NCBI GenBank assembly: GCA_945889195.1 | Contig: CAMDBB010000002.1 | Span: forward strand, 124,001 to 188,000 | Origin: Bifidobacterium breve | GTDB taxonomy: Bacteria; Actinomycetota; Actinomycetes; Nanopelagicales; Nanopelagicaceae | Reading direction: 5' to 3' | Length of the DNA stretch: 64,000 nt | In this document: one piece after another, positions 26,464-37,044 of the stretch | Layout of the letters: the number at the start of each line of letters is the position of its first letter | Numbering within the stretch: the stretch's first letter is position 1 | The notes under the pieces: model-generated | Database searches by the model: none | The model's input: only the letters and a program-made list of their open reading frames with translations | What the model was told of the DNA's origin: nothing | Program-made: the position numbers and the translations under genes

Positions 26464-26529
26464 TTAAAGACAGCAGCTGGTGCTGTTGATGCGGCAGTAG
26501 TCAATAACGCGACGCTTAATGAAGAACAT
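26464..26529 (-). CDS. Cys-rich leader peptide of the sulfur operon (21 residues)
   Basis: The ATG at 26529 opens MFFIKRRVIDYCRINSTSCC-L and stops at 26464, 80 bases before the rhodanese start. The RRVIDYCRI core resembles short actinobacterial leader peptides found ahead of sulfur and cysteine genes (basic pair, aliphatic, Asp, aromatic/Leu, Cys, Arg pattern). Three Cys codons, two adjacent near the end, would stall ribosomes when Cys-tRNA is scarce. A small hairpin (ACAGCA-ccagc-TGCTGT) covers the last Cys codons. The peptide is probably cis-acting rather than functional itself. GTGAG lies five bases before the ATG. Confidence 0.68.
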   Translation of the reverse strand: MFFIKRRVIDYCRINSTSCCL

Positions 26530-26593
26530 CGTGACTCACTTTCCGCTTAGTTGTGGCTAGGTGAGAAAGATAAAGAGAAACTTGCGCTTTGTA

Positions 26594-26629
26594 AAAACGC
26601 TAATGATTTGCAGATGCAAGAAAACGCTA
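26594..26629. repeat. Direct repeat AAAACGCTA flanking a small inverted repeat
   Basis: AAAACGCTA occurs at 26594-26602 and 26621-26629; between them is TTGCA-GA-TGCAA (608-619). The region is upstream of the leader peptide on the minus strand and may hold the operator/promoter of the sulfur operon. The second copy overlaps the photolyase stop codon. Confidence 0.35.
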
Positions 26630-28000
26630 TTTTTTCTTCATAACAGGCTGCTCGGGCTTATCTGCTTTGATCTCTTTCAGCCGTTCTAGTGATTCAACTC
26701 TCTCGAGTGCGTGATCCACGATTCGTTCTGGGTAACCGTGCGAATATCCATCGAGAAATAGCCATGGTTCGTGGATTTCAGCAGCACTTAAGTGGGCCAG
26801 TTCTGCAACATATTTGCGAATGTAATCGCCGCTCTCATCAAAGCGTCGGCCTTGCTCGATGGGATTAAAGACGCGGTAATAAGGAGATGCGTCTGTGCCG
26901 GTACCTGCCGTCCACTGCCAGCCATGTGCATTTGAGGCTACGTCGTAATCAACGAGATGCTGAGCAAAGAAGCGCTCACCTAATTGCCACTCAAGGTGAA
27001 GATCTTTAACTAAGAATGAGGCAACCACCATGCGAGTGCGGTTATGCATCCAACCTTCAAGGACAAGTTGTCGCATGGCAGCATCTACAAATGGGTAGCC
27101 GGTCTTTCCTTCACACCATGCTTGAAATTGCTTACCTGGCTTGTCATAACGCATCGCCTTAAATTGTTTGGCGTAATACTCGGTATCGGTATCTGGATTG
27201 TTAAAGAGCACATCTGCATAAAATTCACGCCAAGCGATCTCTTTGCGGAAAGTATCATGGGCTTTGCTTTCACCAAGTCCTGCCAGCAGAGTGCGCGGAT
27301 GGATCTCGCCAAACTTAAGGTAGGTACTCATCTTTGATGTTCCGTCAATGGAAGCAAAATTTCTATTCTCGTCGTAACTATCTAAACCTTTTTTAGTAAA
27401 TTCTTTAAAACGAGTAAGGGCTGCCTTTTCGCCTGCGGTAATCACGTTGACGCCTGCTGGCATAGGAAAATCTGGAAAGGCGCGGTATTTAGCCGGTGGT
27501 GTGACTGCAGGAATTTTGGCTGGAGTCCTAGCTGGTGCGCGCCAACCATGTGTGCACCAAGCACGATAAAAAGGTGTGTAGACGCGATATGGAGTTGCAT
27601 CACTTGGCTTAACAACTCGTCCAGGCGCTACTGCATAAGGGCTGCCTGTTCGAACTAATTTGATTCCAGCTGCTTCTACGCGCGCATCGCGCGCTGCGCC
27701 ATAACTTTCATATTCATCTGAGATATGTACTTCAGAGACTCCATACATCTCGATAAGTTCTTTCAATACTTCTACTTGATCGCCTTCGATGATGTGCAAG
27801 CAATTGCCTAAAGATTCATCGAGTGCGCGAAGTGATTGCCCCATATATGCCAGCAACTTGGCGCCTGCTTCAGCAATCTGTGATTTATCAAGGATGAAGA
27901 CAGGAACGATTTCATCGCTACCTTCGATTGCTGCGTTGAGCGCTGGGTGATCACCCACGCGCAGGTCTCTGCGAAACCAGACGATATTTCGCACAGACAT
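26627..28000 (-). CDS. phr: Deoxyribodipyrimidine photo-lyase
   Basis: The 457-residue flavoprotein repairs UV-induced cyclobutane pyrimidine dimers using light. It starts SVRNIVWFRRDLRVGDHPALN (photolyase antenna domain), and the FAD domain shows TSKMSTYLKFGEIHPRTLL, EIAWREFYADVL, WCEGKTGYPFVDAAMRQL, MHNRTRMVVASFLVKDL and NAHGWQWTAGTGTDASPYYRVFNP, the class I CPD photolyase series. ATG 28000 is preferred over TTG 28006. It follows citrate synthase by seven bases. It fits a sunlit surface-water habitat. The tail is Lys-rich. Confidence 0.94.
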   Translation of the reverse strand: MSVRNIVWFRRDLRVGDHPALNAAIEGSDEIVPVFILDKSQIAEAGAKLLAYMGQSLRALDESLGNCLHIIEGDQVEVLKELIEMYGVSEVHISDEYESYGAARDARVEAAGIKLVRTGSPYAVAPGRVVKPSDATPYRVYTPFYRAWCTHGWRAPARTPAKIPAVTPPAKYRAFPDFPMPAGVNVITAGEKAALTRFKEFTKKGLDSYDENRNFASIDGTSKMSTYLKFGEIHPRTLLAGLGESKAHDTFRKEIAWREFYADVLFNNPDTDTEYYAKQFKAMRYDKPGKQFQAWCEGKTGYPFVDAAMRQLVLEGWMHNRTRMVVASFLVKDLHLEWQLGERFFAQHLVDYDVASNAHGWQWTAGTGTDASPYYRVFNPIEQGRRFDESGDYIRKYVAELAHLSAAEIHEPWLFLDGYSHGYPERIVDHALERVESLERLKEIKADKPEQPVMKKK

Positions 28001-28007
28001 GGGCAAG

Positions 28008-29123
28008 CTACTTGTGTAGCTGCTCGACAGAGCCGTCCCAACCCTTTACATCTTCAGGCTTACGAGGAGCCTTTCCGACGTAGCGAGCAGATGGACGAAT
28101 CAAGCGACCGGTGCGCTTCTGTTCCAAGATATGCGCAGACCATCCTGCAGTACGAGCTGCAGTAAACATTGAAGTAAAGAGCGGTGCTGGAACTTCTGCG
28201 AAGTCCAAAATAATTGCTGCCCAGAATTCAACGTTGGTTTCAAGGACGCGATCTGGTTGACGCTCGTGAAGTTCTTTAAGCGCTGCCTTTTCAAGAGCTT
28301 CTGCAACTGCGTAGCGAGGAGCGTTGAGTTCCTTTGCTGTGCGGCGAAGTGTGCGTGCGCGTGGATCTTCGGCGCGATAGACGCGGTGTCCGAATCCCAT
28401 CAAACGTTCCTTGCGATCAAGAAGATCCTTCACATACTTTTCAGCATTGCCGGTCTTCTCTACCTCTTCAATCATGTGCAATACACGTGATGGCGCGCCA
28501 CCGTGAAGTGGACCTGACATCGCACCGATTGCACCTGAAAGTGCCGCACAGACATCTGCACCCGTTGATGCAATGACGCGACCGGTAAAGGTTGATGCAT
28601 TCATTCCATGTTCTGCCGCCGATACAAAGTAAGCATCAATTGCGCGAACGTGAAGTGGATCTGGTTCTCCGCGCCAGCGAATCATCATGCGCTCAACAAC
28701 TGTATGCGCCTTATCAACTTCTGATTCAGGAATCATTGGATTGAAAAGTCCACGAGCAGCTTGTGCAAGGTAGGAAAGAACCATGACAGAGGTACGAGCC
28801 AAGTTGCTGCGCGCTTCTTCATCTGAAATATCAAGAATTGGCTTAAAGCCCCATGCTGGAGCGAGCATTGCAATCGCAGATTGAATATCTACGCGAACAT
28901 CACCTGAGTGAACAGGTAGTGGGAATGGCTCAGCGTTTGGAAGTCCTGGATTAAATTCATCATCAACAAGAAGTCCCCAGACATTTCCGAATGAGACGCG
29001 ACCTACGAGATCATCGATATCAACGCCACGGTAACGAAGCGCGCTACCTTCTTTATCTGGCTCTGCAATTTCAGATTCAAATGCAATTACGCCTTCAAGA
29101 CCTGGCTTGAAATCATCTGACAC
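28008..29123 (-). CDS. Citrate synthase
   Basis: The start is GTG 29123, six bases after a perfect AAGGAG; a longer frame upstream is unsupported. The 371-residue protein is a short-type citrate synthase condensing acetyl-CoA and oxaloacetate. It has LEGVIAFESEIAEPD near the N-terminus, SGAIGAMSGPLHGGAPSRVL (catalytic His), LMGFGHRVYRAEDPRARTLRR (second His/Arg region) and ETNVEFWAAIILDFAEVP with the catalytic Asp region. It may act on propionyl-CoA too, as some CitA/PrpC enzymes do; this cannot be told here. It diverges from pdxH. Confidence 0.95.
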   Translation of the reverse strand: MSDDFKPGLEGVIAFESEIAEPDKEGSALRYRGVDIDDLVGRVSFGNVWGLLVDDEFNPGLPNAEPFPLPVHSGDVRVDIQSAIAMLAPAWGFKPILDISDEEARSNLARTSVMVLSYLAQAARGLFNPMIPESEVDKAHTVVERMMIRWRGEPDPLHVRAIDAYFVSAAEHGMNASTFTGRVIASTGADVCAALSGAIGAMSGPLHGGAPSRVLHMIEEVEKTGNAEKYVKDLLDRKERLMGFGHRVYRAEDPRARTLRRTAKELNAPRYAVAEALEKAALKELHERQPDRVLETNVEFWAAIILDFAEVPAPLFTSMFTAARTAGWSAHILEQKRTGRLIRPSARYVGKAPRKPEDVKGWDGSVEQLHK

Positions 29124-29239
29124 GGTGCGCTCCTTAGGCTGTAGCTCTTCTTGCGGGCAATTCTGCACCTCCCGCGGGGGTGCTGACCACCACATGATGC
29201 GAGGATGCACTCAATCCGAAAGTGAGGTTCGATACACCT

Positions 29240-29914
29240 ATGAGCAACGATGACCTCACTCGCGATTCCATCAGAGCGATGCGCCGTTCCTATGGCGAGG
29301 TCGGCCTTGAGTCACTTCCCGACGATCCATTCGCTGCCTTTTCCAGCTGGCTGAAAGAGGCCGCTGATAATCCTGTCATCGTTGAAGCAAATGCGATGGT
29401 GCTCTCGACTTTAGGTGGCGATAGCAACGGCAACGATGCAATCTCTACTCGCACAGTTTTACTTAAAGATATTTCGCAAGGTGGATTTACCTTCTTCTCC
29501 AATTACTCATCGCGCAAAGCCCAGGCGATTGAAATGAATTCACAAGTCACTCTGCTCTTTCCTTGGTATGCCATGGAACGCCAAGTTTCGATCAGTGGAT
29601 TTGCAGAAAAGATTGAACGTTCAGAATCAGACGATTACTTTGCAACAAGGCCATGGTCATCACAGATTGGCGCATGGGCATCTGCACAATCAGCTCCCCT
29701 TGCAACTCGCGAAGAGTTAGAGCAACGCTTTGCTGGCGCTGCGCAAAAATGGCCGGAAGGAACAACAGTTCCATGCCCACCGCATTGGGGCGGTTATCGC
29801 GTTACTCCGGTCAGCATCGAATTTTGGCAGGGCCGTTACTCGCGCTTACATGATCGCTTGCGCTATGAGCGGGCTAACACCAATTCCGATTGGGAAGTAC
29901 ATAGGTACTACCCG

Positions 29915-29917
<3 letters not shown>
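29240..29917 (+). CDS. pdxH: Pyridoxamine 5'-phosphate oxidase PdxH
   Basis: The 225-residue FMN enzyme oxidises PNP/PMP to pyridoxal phosphate. It shows DLTRDSIRAMRRSYG at the N-terminus, RTVLLKDISQGGFTFFSNYSS (FMN site), LLFPWYAMERQVSISG, RPWSSQIGAWASAQS and WGGYRVTPVSIEFWQGRYSRLHDR with the C-terminal RLRYER. The start could be GTG 29222; ATG 29240 was chosen because no ribosome site precedes the GTG. serC, a PLP enzyme, follows after nine bases. Confidence 0.95.
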
Positions 29918-31050
<1,133 letters not shown>

Positions 31051-31051
<1 letters not shown>

Positions 31052-32223
31052 TGACTCACACAATCAAGCGGGACAGATACTTCTGGACCGTTGCTTTTCA
31101 AACTGTCTGCGTCAATATCTTCTTAGGTAGCTTCGGACCAACCCAGCCGCTGCTGCGCGCAGATCAAGGCACATCACTGACTATTGCAGGACTTCATGGA
31201 ACTTCCATTGGTCTGGCCTCTGTCTTTGCCGGTCTTGCAAACCCTCACATCGCTCATCGCTTTGGCAGAACAAAGACAGCCTGGATTGGGCTTTTAATCT
31301 TCTCCATCGGCATCATCGCCTTTGTTGCATCCCCTTCTGTTCTCTTCTCAATTCCAACAGCCTTTGTAACTGGCTTTGGAGTTTCGATCACCATCAATAA
31401 CGCGCTGACTGCGATCACATCTCACTATAAAGAGCTGTCACCGATGGCCCTGACACAAGCAAATGCCATCGCATCGTGTGGTTATGTAGGCGGAACTCTT
31501 ATTGTTGGAACAATTGCCAATAACTATCGCGACTACTGGCGCCTTGGCATGTTGATTGCTATTCCGGCTGTTCTGATTCTTTATTTAGCGCGGGACAAAA
31601 GCCCTGAAGTACATGTTCCAGATGAATCAGGCCCACAAACCGGAAAGTTATCTCGCGAATTTTGGTGGTCTTGGTTAGGTTTCGTTGCCTGTATCGCCAG
31701 TGAATTTGCGATTTCATTCTGGGCAGCAGCGTTAATCATTGATCGCACCAACGCATCCCCTGCTATCTCAACGCTCACAGTTGCAGCTTTTGGAACCGGC
31801 ATGGCTCTTGGTCGCTGGTATGGCGGTCGCGTCTTAAAACACTTTGCCCTCGATACCCAGTTGATTATCTTTATTGCAGTACAGGCAATTGGCTTTGCCA
31901 TTCTTTGGTTCTCGCATGATCTACAGATCAGCTTCCTTGGTGTTCTCATTGCCGGCTTAGGTGTTTCTAATCAATTTGCACTGGCTTCCCTTCGCATGAT
32001 TGATTTCAGCGAAGGCCGCCCTGATTTAGCAGTGGGTAGGAGTTCTAGCGCTGCAGGCCTGGCAATTGCAGGATCACCATTCTTACTCGGCGTCCTTGGC
32101 GATCAATTCGGAATTTCAAGAGCCTACTTAATGGTGCCAGTTCTGCTCTTTATCTCATACATCATTGTCCAACTCGTTCCATCACACGTTCCACAGAAAG
32201 TATTGGAAGATAATGAACTTTAA
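31051..32223 (+). CDS. MFS transporter
   Basis: The 390-residue protein has 12 predicted TM helices in two six-helix halves, with the loop motif GLANPHIAHRFGRTKTAWIG between TM2 and TM3 resembling the MFS GxxxDRxGRR motif. The GTG start overlaps the serC TAG. Helix TM7-12 contain SWLGFVACIASEFAISFWAAAL and ISRAYLMVPVLLFISYIIVQL. Substrate not recognisable; the nearby serine/PLP genes are weak hints only. The 3' end overlaps a possible 24-residue membrane microprotein. Confidence 0.85.
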
Positions 32224-32287
32224 AGTCCGTCGCCTGATAACAATTTTGACGCTTGTTGTACTAGTAGTACTTATCTTTTTAGGATAG
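32213..32287 (+). CDS. Possible 24-residue membrane microprotein
   Basis: The ATG at 32213, inside the last codons of the MFS gene and after GGAAG, opens MNFKVRRLITILTLVVLVVL followed by IFLG and a TAG. The product would be a short basic N-terminus plus one TM helix. It also overlaps the 3' end of the convergent MFS gene by 17 bases. Hydrophobic pattern and tight packing support it; the very short Shine-Dalgarno spacing argues against it. No family recognised. Confidence 0.38.
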   Translation: MNFKVRRLITILTLVVLVVLIFLG

Positions 32288-33521
32288 TTGATACTCGTAA
32301 ATCATCTGGCTTCTGTAACTTATCTTTAAAGAAGACCCAGAGCAGCGTTGCTGCAACCAGTGGAATCACGCCACAGATAAAGATTGTTTCGCGCACGCCC
32401 ACCGCTTCAGTCATATACCCAATAAAGAGTGAACCCAAGGGAGTGCCTCCCATAAAGATCAAGAGATAGATTCCCATCACACGTCCGCGCACTGCTGGAT
32501 CGCTATTGACCTGCACATAAGAATTGGCGCTGATTAACATCGCCAAGGCTGATACTCCACCGATTGGTAGCCAGAGTGAGTACGTCCAGTACGTCGGCAT
32601 AAATGCGGTGGCAATAACAACTAATGAGAAGAGCACACCAAGGCGCACCACCAACATGCTGTCTCTAAATCTTTCTAAGCGCGCACTGATGAGCGCACCA
32701 GCAAGTGATCCGATTGCAACATATGTGCCTAGCAACCCATACGAGGCAGGGCCTTTACCAAATTCTTTTGTGGCCATGAGCGCATTAAAGATCTGAAAGT
32801 TAAGTCCGAAGGTGGAGGCAAAGAAGATCAGCGCCATCACAACATATAAATCAGGACGGGCCATGGCATAGCGCAAGCCTTCGCGGATTGTGCCGAGGGT
32901 CTTCTCTTTCTTCTGGCTAAAGAAGTCGGAGGAGCGCATAAAAAAGAGCGAGCCAATAACAAAGAGATAAGAGGTTGCATTAATTAAGAAGGAGGGACCG
33001 GTATCAAAGTTGGCAATTAGAATTCCAGAAAGCGCTGGCCCAACTAAGCGCCCCATATTGAAATTAGCTGAGTTGAGGCTGACTGCATTAGCCACATCTT
33101 CATCGCCCACAATCTCGGCGGTAAAGCTCTGTCTAATGGGTGCATCAATGGCAGAGGCAATACCGAGAACAGCAGCGCAGACAAAAACATGCCAGAGTTC
33201 AATTATTTCAGCCACAACCAGAATACCGAGGGCATAGCAAGCAAGGGCAGCCAAGGTATTAGTTGCAATTAATAGCTTTCGTTTATCAACGCGATCTGCC
33301 AGCACACCACCGTGCAAGCTCAAGAGCATTACCGGTACAAATTGAATCGCAGTAACAAGACCAAGATAGAAACCATTGTTATCTGTGAGCTGAAGAACGA
33401 GCCAATCTTGGGCAATGATCTGCACCCAAGTGCCGATATTGGAGAGTGCGTTGGCAGGAAAGAGAATTCGGAAATTTCGATGGCGGAAAGAACGCCAGTT
33501 TCCGTTCTCATCTACTCGCAT
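32271..33521 (-). CDS. MFS transporter (MFS_3 / EntS-like)
   Basis: The protein of about 416 residues begins NWRSFRHRNFRILFPANALSN, typical of the MFS_3 family, with IAQDWLVLQLTDNNG (TM1-2), LHGGVLADRVDKRKLL (the GxLADRxxRR motif) and IDAPIRQSFTAEIVG. Twelve TM helices are expected. Family members export siderophores, drugs or other small molecules. ATG 33521, seven bases after TAGAGT, was chosen; ATG 33527 is two codons longer. Its -10 region overlaps the oppositely oriented one of the DUF2530 gene. Confidence 0.86.
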   Translation of the reverse strand: MRVDENGNWRSFRHRNFRILFPANALSNIGTWVQIIAQDWLVLQLTDNNGFYLGLVTAIQFVPVMLLSLHGGVLADRVDKRKLLIATNTLAALACYALGILVVAEIIELWHVFVCAAVLGIASAIDAPIRQSFTAEIVGDEDVANAVSLNSANFNMGRLVGPALSGILIANFDTGPSFLINATSYLFVIGSLFFMRSSDFFSQKKEKTLGTIREGLRYAMARPDLYVVMALIFFASTFGLNFQIFNALMATKEFGKGPASYGLLGTYVAIGSLAGALISARLERFRDSMLVVRLGVLFSLVVIATAFMPTYWTYSLWLPIGGVSALAMLISANSYVQVNSDPAVRGRVMGIYLLIFMGGTPLGSLFIGYMTEAVGVRETIFICGVIPLVAATLLWVFFKDKLQKPDDLRVSTILKR

Positions 33522-33527
33522 TCGCAT

Positions 33528-33534
33528 TACTCTA
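33528..33534. promoter_or_regulatory. Overlapping divergent -10 elements (DUF2530 gene and MFS gene)
   Basis: On the plus strand TACTCT (33528-33533) stands six bases before the DUF2530 ATG. On the minus strand TAGAGT (33534-33529) stands seven bases before the MFS ATG at 33521. The two hexamers share five base pairs, so only one polymerase could bind at a time. Confidence 0.45.
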
Positions 33535-33539
33535 CTCTC

Positions 33540-33740
33540 ATGACATCGCCAGGTTCTTCCAACATCAAGACCGTCGTTATTCTCATCTCTATAGGAAGTA
33601 TCGCTTGGCTTGCCGCAGGAGTTGTTGCAATCGCGATGGGCGCTGAAAGCAAAGTTATCTGGACATGCGTAGTCGGAGCAGCGCTCGGCGCAATTGGAAT
33701 TCGTTACTCAGTACGACGTTCACGCCGCACAGGAATTTAA
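33540..33740 (+). CDS. DUF2530-like small membrane protein
   Basis: The 66-residue protein has two TM helices (TVVILISIGSIAWLAAGVVA and VIWTCVVGAALGAIGI) and ends in a basic tail (RYSVRRSRRTGI). Size, topology and place between an MFS gene and the cold-shock gene fit DUF2530, a small actinobacterial family of unknown function. A much longer in-frame extension upstream runs antisense through the MFS gene and was rejected. Confidence 0.75.
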   Translation: MTSPGSSNIKTVVILISIGSIAWLAAGVVAIAMGAESKVIWTCVVGAALGAIGIRYSVRRSRRTGI

Positions 33741-33744
33741 AGAG

Positions 33745-34128
33745 TTAAGCCTCGAGCTGAGTTGCGATACCGCGCAGCACTCGACCAAGGCGCTCTGCTT
33801 CAGGACCTGATGGATGACGTCCCTGGCGCAAGCCATTGCCAACGCGATCCAAGATCTTGATGGTGTCTTCAATCATCGCAGCAAGGTCATCGCTATTTGC
33901 GCGTGAGCCTTCAGCGAGTGAAACTGGCGCTTCAACGATATGCACTGACATCGCTTGTGGTCCTTTACGTGAATCAATCACAGAGAACTCAAGCTTGGTG
34001 CCAGGCTTTACAGTGGAGACGCCTTCAGGAAGAGCAGAGGATGCAAGATAAACATCTTCGCCTTCATCGGATGCGATAAAGCCAAAACCTTTTTCTAGGG
34101 AGAACCATTTCACGCGACCTGTAGGCAT
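33745..34128 (-). CDS. Cold-shock domain protein with C-terminal extension
   Basis: The 127-residue protein opens with a cold-shock domain (PTGRVKWFSLEKGFGFIASDEGEDVYLASSAL; the RNP1 motif is KGFGFI), then adds about 60 residues of mostly helical character (DDLAAMIEDTIKILDRVGNGLR). This is the actinobacterial CspB form, which binds single-stranded RNA/DNA. AAGGAG lies eight bases before the ATG, with a leader of about 120 bases upstream. Its neighbour DUF3027 is conserved beside it. Confidence 0.93.
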   Translation of the reverse strand: MPTGRVKWFSLEKGFGFIASDEGEDVYLASSALPEGVSTVKPGTKLEFSVIDSRKGPQAMSVHIVEAPVSLAEGSRANSDDLAAMIEDTIKILDRVGNGLRQGRHPSGPEAERLGRVLRGIATQLEA

Positions 34129-34248
34129 AACAGTTACTCCTTAAATTTACGGTACTCGTTTAATCATGCGAGCCGGGGGTTTCGGACAGGGGGCTAATTT
34201 ATCGCATCGGCGCAGGGCCGTGCTACCCGGTTTTAAGCGTAGAAAGAG

Positions 34249-34911
34249 TTAGAGGGTCGCTTCGCTATGCGCGCCGCACCCGTGGTCGACTGAAACCACA
34301 CGTGCATCATCGGGTGCAATCGCATTGGCGCAGACACCAAAAGATGCGCGCATAGATCCTGCAATCGGTAAGAAGAATCCACATGATGCACATGGCTTTG
34401 GAGCTCCTTGTGCGAGTGGTGAATTCGGTCCGCGATCGCCTGTGTACCAACGCTTACTTGCTTGATCGCGACCTTCGATTGATAGAACACGTGGACGCAT
34501 CAAACCTAAATCAAAAATTTGAGTTGCATCAAGGCCTTCATCTTGCACAAGTGCATGAATACCTGGAACAAGGCGAGTATCTTCAAGAATACTTGGAACG
34601 ATGACACCTGGCTGAATATCTTCAGGTTGAATGCGATCGCGGTATGGAATGTGGTCTGGCGCAATAAGTGAATCTGGACCAGGCAAGATCACTACATCGC
34701 AGATAGTAGGAGTTGCATCTTCTTCGACCTTTGCAACTGTGATGCACCAACGCCATCCAAGATAGCCAGCAACTTCGGCCTTAAAGAGATAGGTAGCAAC
34801 GCGATTGTCGTCGTCATAGTCAACCGAGACAAAGTCGCCAACCTGAGATGCAAACTCCGCATCCGCTAGGGCAGCATCGCGCGCAATCTGCTGCGCATCA
34901 AATGTCTTCAT
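34249..34911 (-). CDS. DUF3027 family protein
   Basis: The 220-residue protein begins with LADAEFASQVGDFVSVDYDD, then GWRWCITVAKVEEDATPTICDVVILPG and ends CASCGFFLPIAGSMRASFGV, CANAIAPDDARVVSVDHGCG, AHSE, the conserved Cys-bearing end of DUF3027 proteins. Four conserved Cys suggest a metal site. The family is confined to Actinobacteria and sits next to csp, as here; function unknown. It is probably transcribed leaderless (TACGAT six bases before the ATG). Confidence 0.88.
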   Translation of the reverse strand: MKTFDAQQIARDAALADAEFASQVGDFVSVDYDDDNRVATYLFKAEVAGYLGWRWCITVAKVEEDATPTICDVVILPGPDSLIAPDHIPYRDRIQPEDIQPGVIVPSILEDTRLVPGIHALVQDEGLDATQIFDLGLMRPRVLSIEGRDQASKRWYTGDRGPNSPLAQGAPKPCASCGFFLPIAGSMRASFGVCANAIAPDDARVVSVDHGCGAHSEATL

Positions 34912-34917
34912 CTTCCA

Positions 34918-34923
34918 ATCGTA
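34918..34923 (-). promoter_or_regulatory. Putative leaderless -10 element of the DUF3027 gene
   Basis: TACGAT, six bases (TGGAAG), then ATG on the minus strand. It lies just downstream of the groEL terminator. Confidence 0.45.
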
Positions 34924-34929
34924 AAGCAG

Positions 34930-34961
34930 AAGGCCCCCGAGACGTTAATCTCGAGGGCCTT
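34930..34961 (-). terminator. groEL terminator
   Basis: AAGGCCCTCGAGA and TCTCGGGGGCCTT (minus strand) form a 13-position stem with one mismatch around a six-base loop, followed by a modest T-rich CTGCTTT. It separates groEL from DUF3027. Confidence 0.8.
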
Positions 34962-34981
34962 CGTAACTATTTACGCGTGCT

Positions 34982-36616
<1,635 letters not shown>

Positions 36617-36643
36617 CTATATATCTATTGAAACTGGGCCGAA

Positions 36644-36670
36644 TTATCACTCTCGACCCTCGAGTGCTAA
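36644..36670. promoter_or_regulatory. CIRCE operator (HrcA site)
   Basis: TTATCACTC (36644-36652), nine bases, then GAGTGCTAA (36662-36670): the consensus TTAGCACTC-N9-GAGTGCTAA with a single mismatch in the left half. Its location just upstream of groEL indicates repression by HrcA. Confidence 0.9.
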
Positions 36671-36726
36671 CGCCAAATCTAGACGGGTTTATTCCAAGGG
36701 GCAAAACGAGAGGGTGGGTTTGGGAT

Positions 36727-36993
36727 TTAGCGGGCGGTACGGGCGGCCATGCGGGCTTCGCGGAGCCTGCGCAGGCGCTTGACCAGCATCGGAGAGGCCT
36801 CGAGGGCATCATCGCGATCGATGAGGTCATTGAGCAGTTGGTAATAGCGGGGCGCTGTCATATCGAAGAGATCCTTGATTGCAGTCTCTTTCGCTCCAGC
36901 AAAGCGCCACCAATTACGTTCGAACTCAAGGATACGAGTTTCGAGATCGGTCAAGGTCGAACCCTGTGTCTCTGGATTTTCCAACGCGGACAT
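36727..36993 (-). CDS. DUF3263 family protein
   Basis: This 88-residue protein contains [38 protein letters not shown] and [18 protein letters not shown], the conserved core of DUF3263, a small actinobacterial family with helix-turn-helix-like character. The function is unknown; DNA binding is an inference. A TAAGAT hexamer lies seven bases before the ATG. Confidence 0.87.
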   Translation of the reverse strand: MSALENPETQGSTLTDLETRILEFERNWWRFAGAKETAIKDLFDMTAPRYYQLLNDLIDRDDALEASPMLVKRLRRLREARMAARTAR

Positions 36994-37044
36994 GGTGCCA
37001 ATCTTAGATTGAAAAGCGCGTTAACTGTGGGATTTACGAAGACT

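Noticed and set aside
32255-32272. GTACTAGTAGTAC-like near-palindrome after the first MFS gene
   Set aside because: It is largely explained by Val/Leu codons (GTA CTA GTA GTA) of the possible microprotein.
33312-33539. Long N-terminal extension of the DUF2530 gene
   Set aside because: It lies antisense to the MFS coding sequence, has no family similarity, and the leaderless -10 points to ATG 33540.
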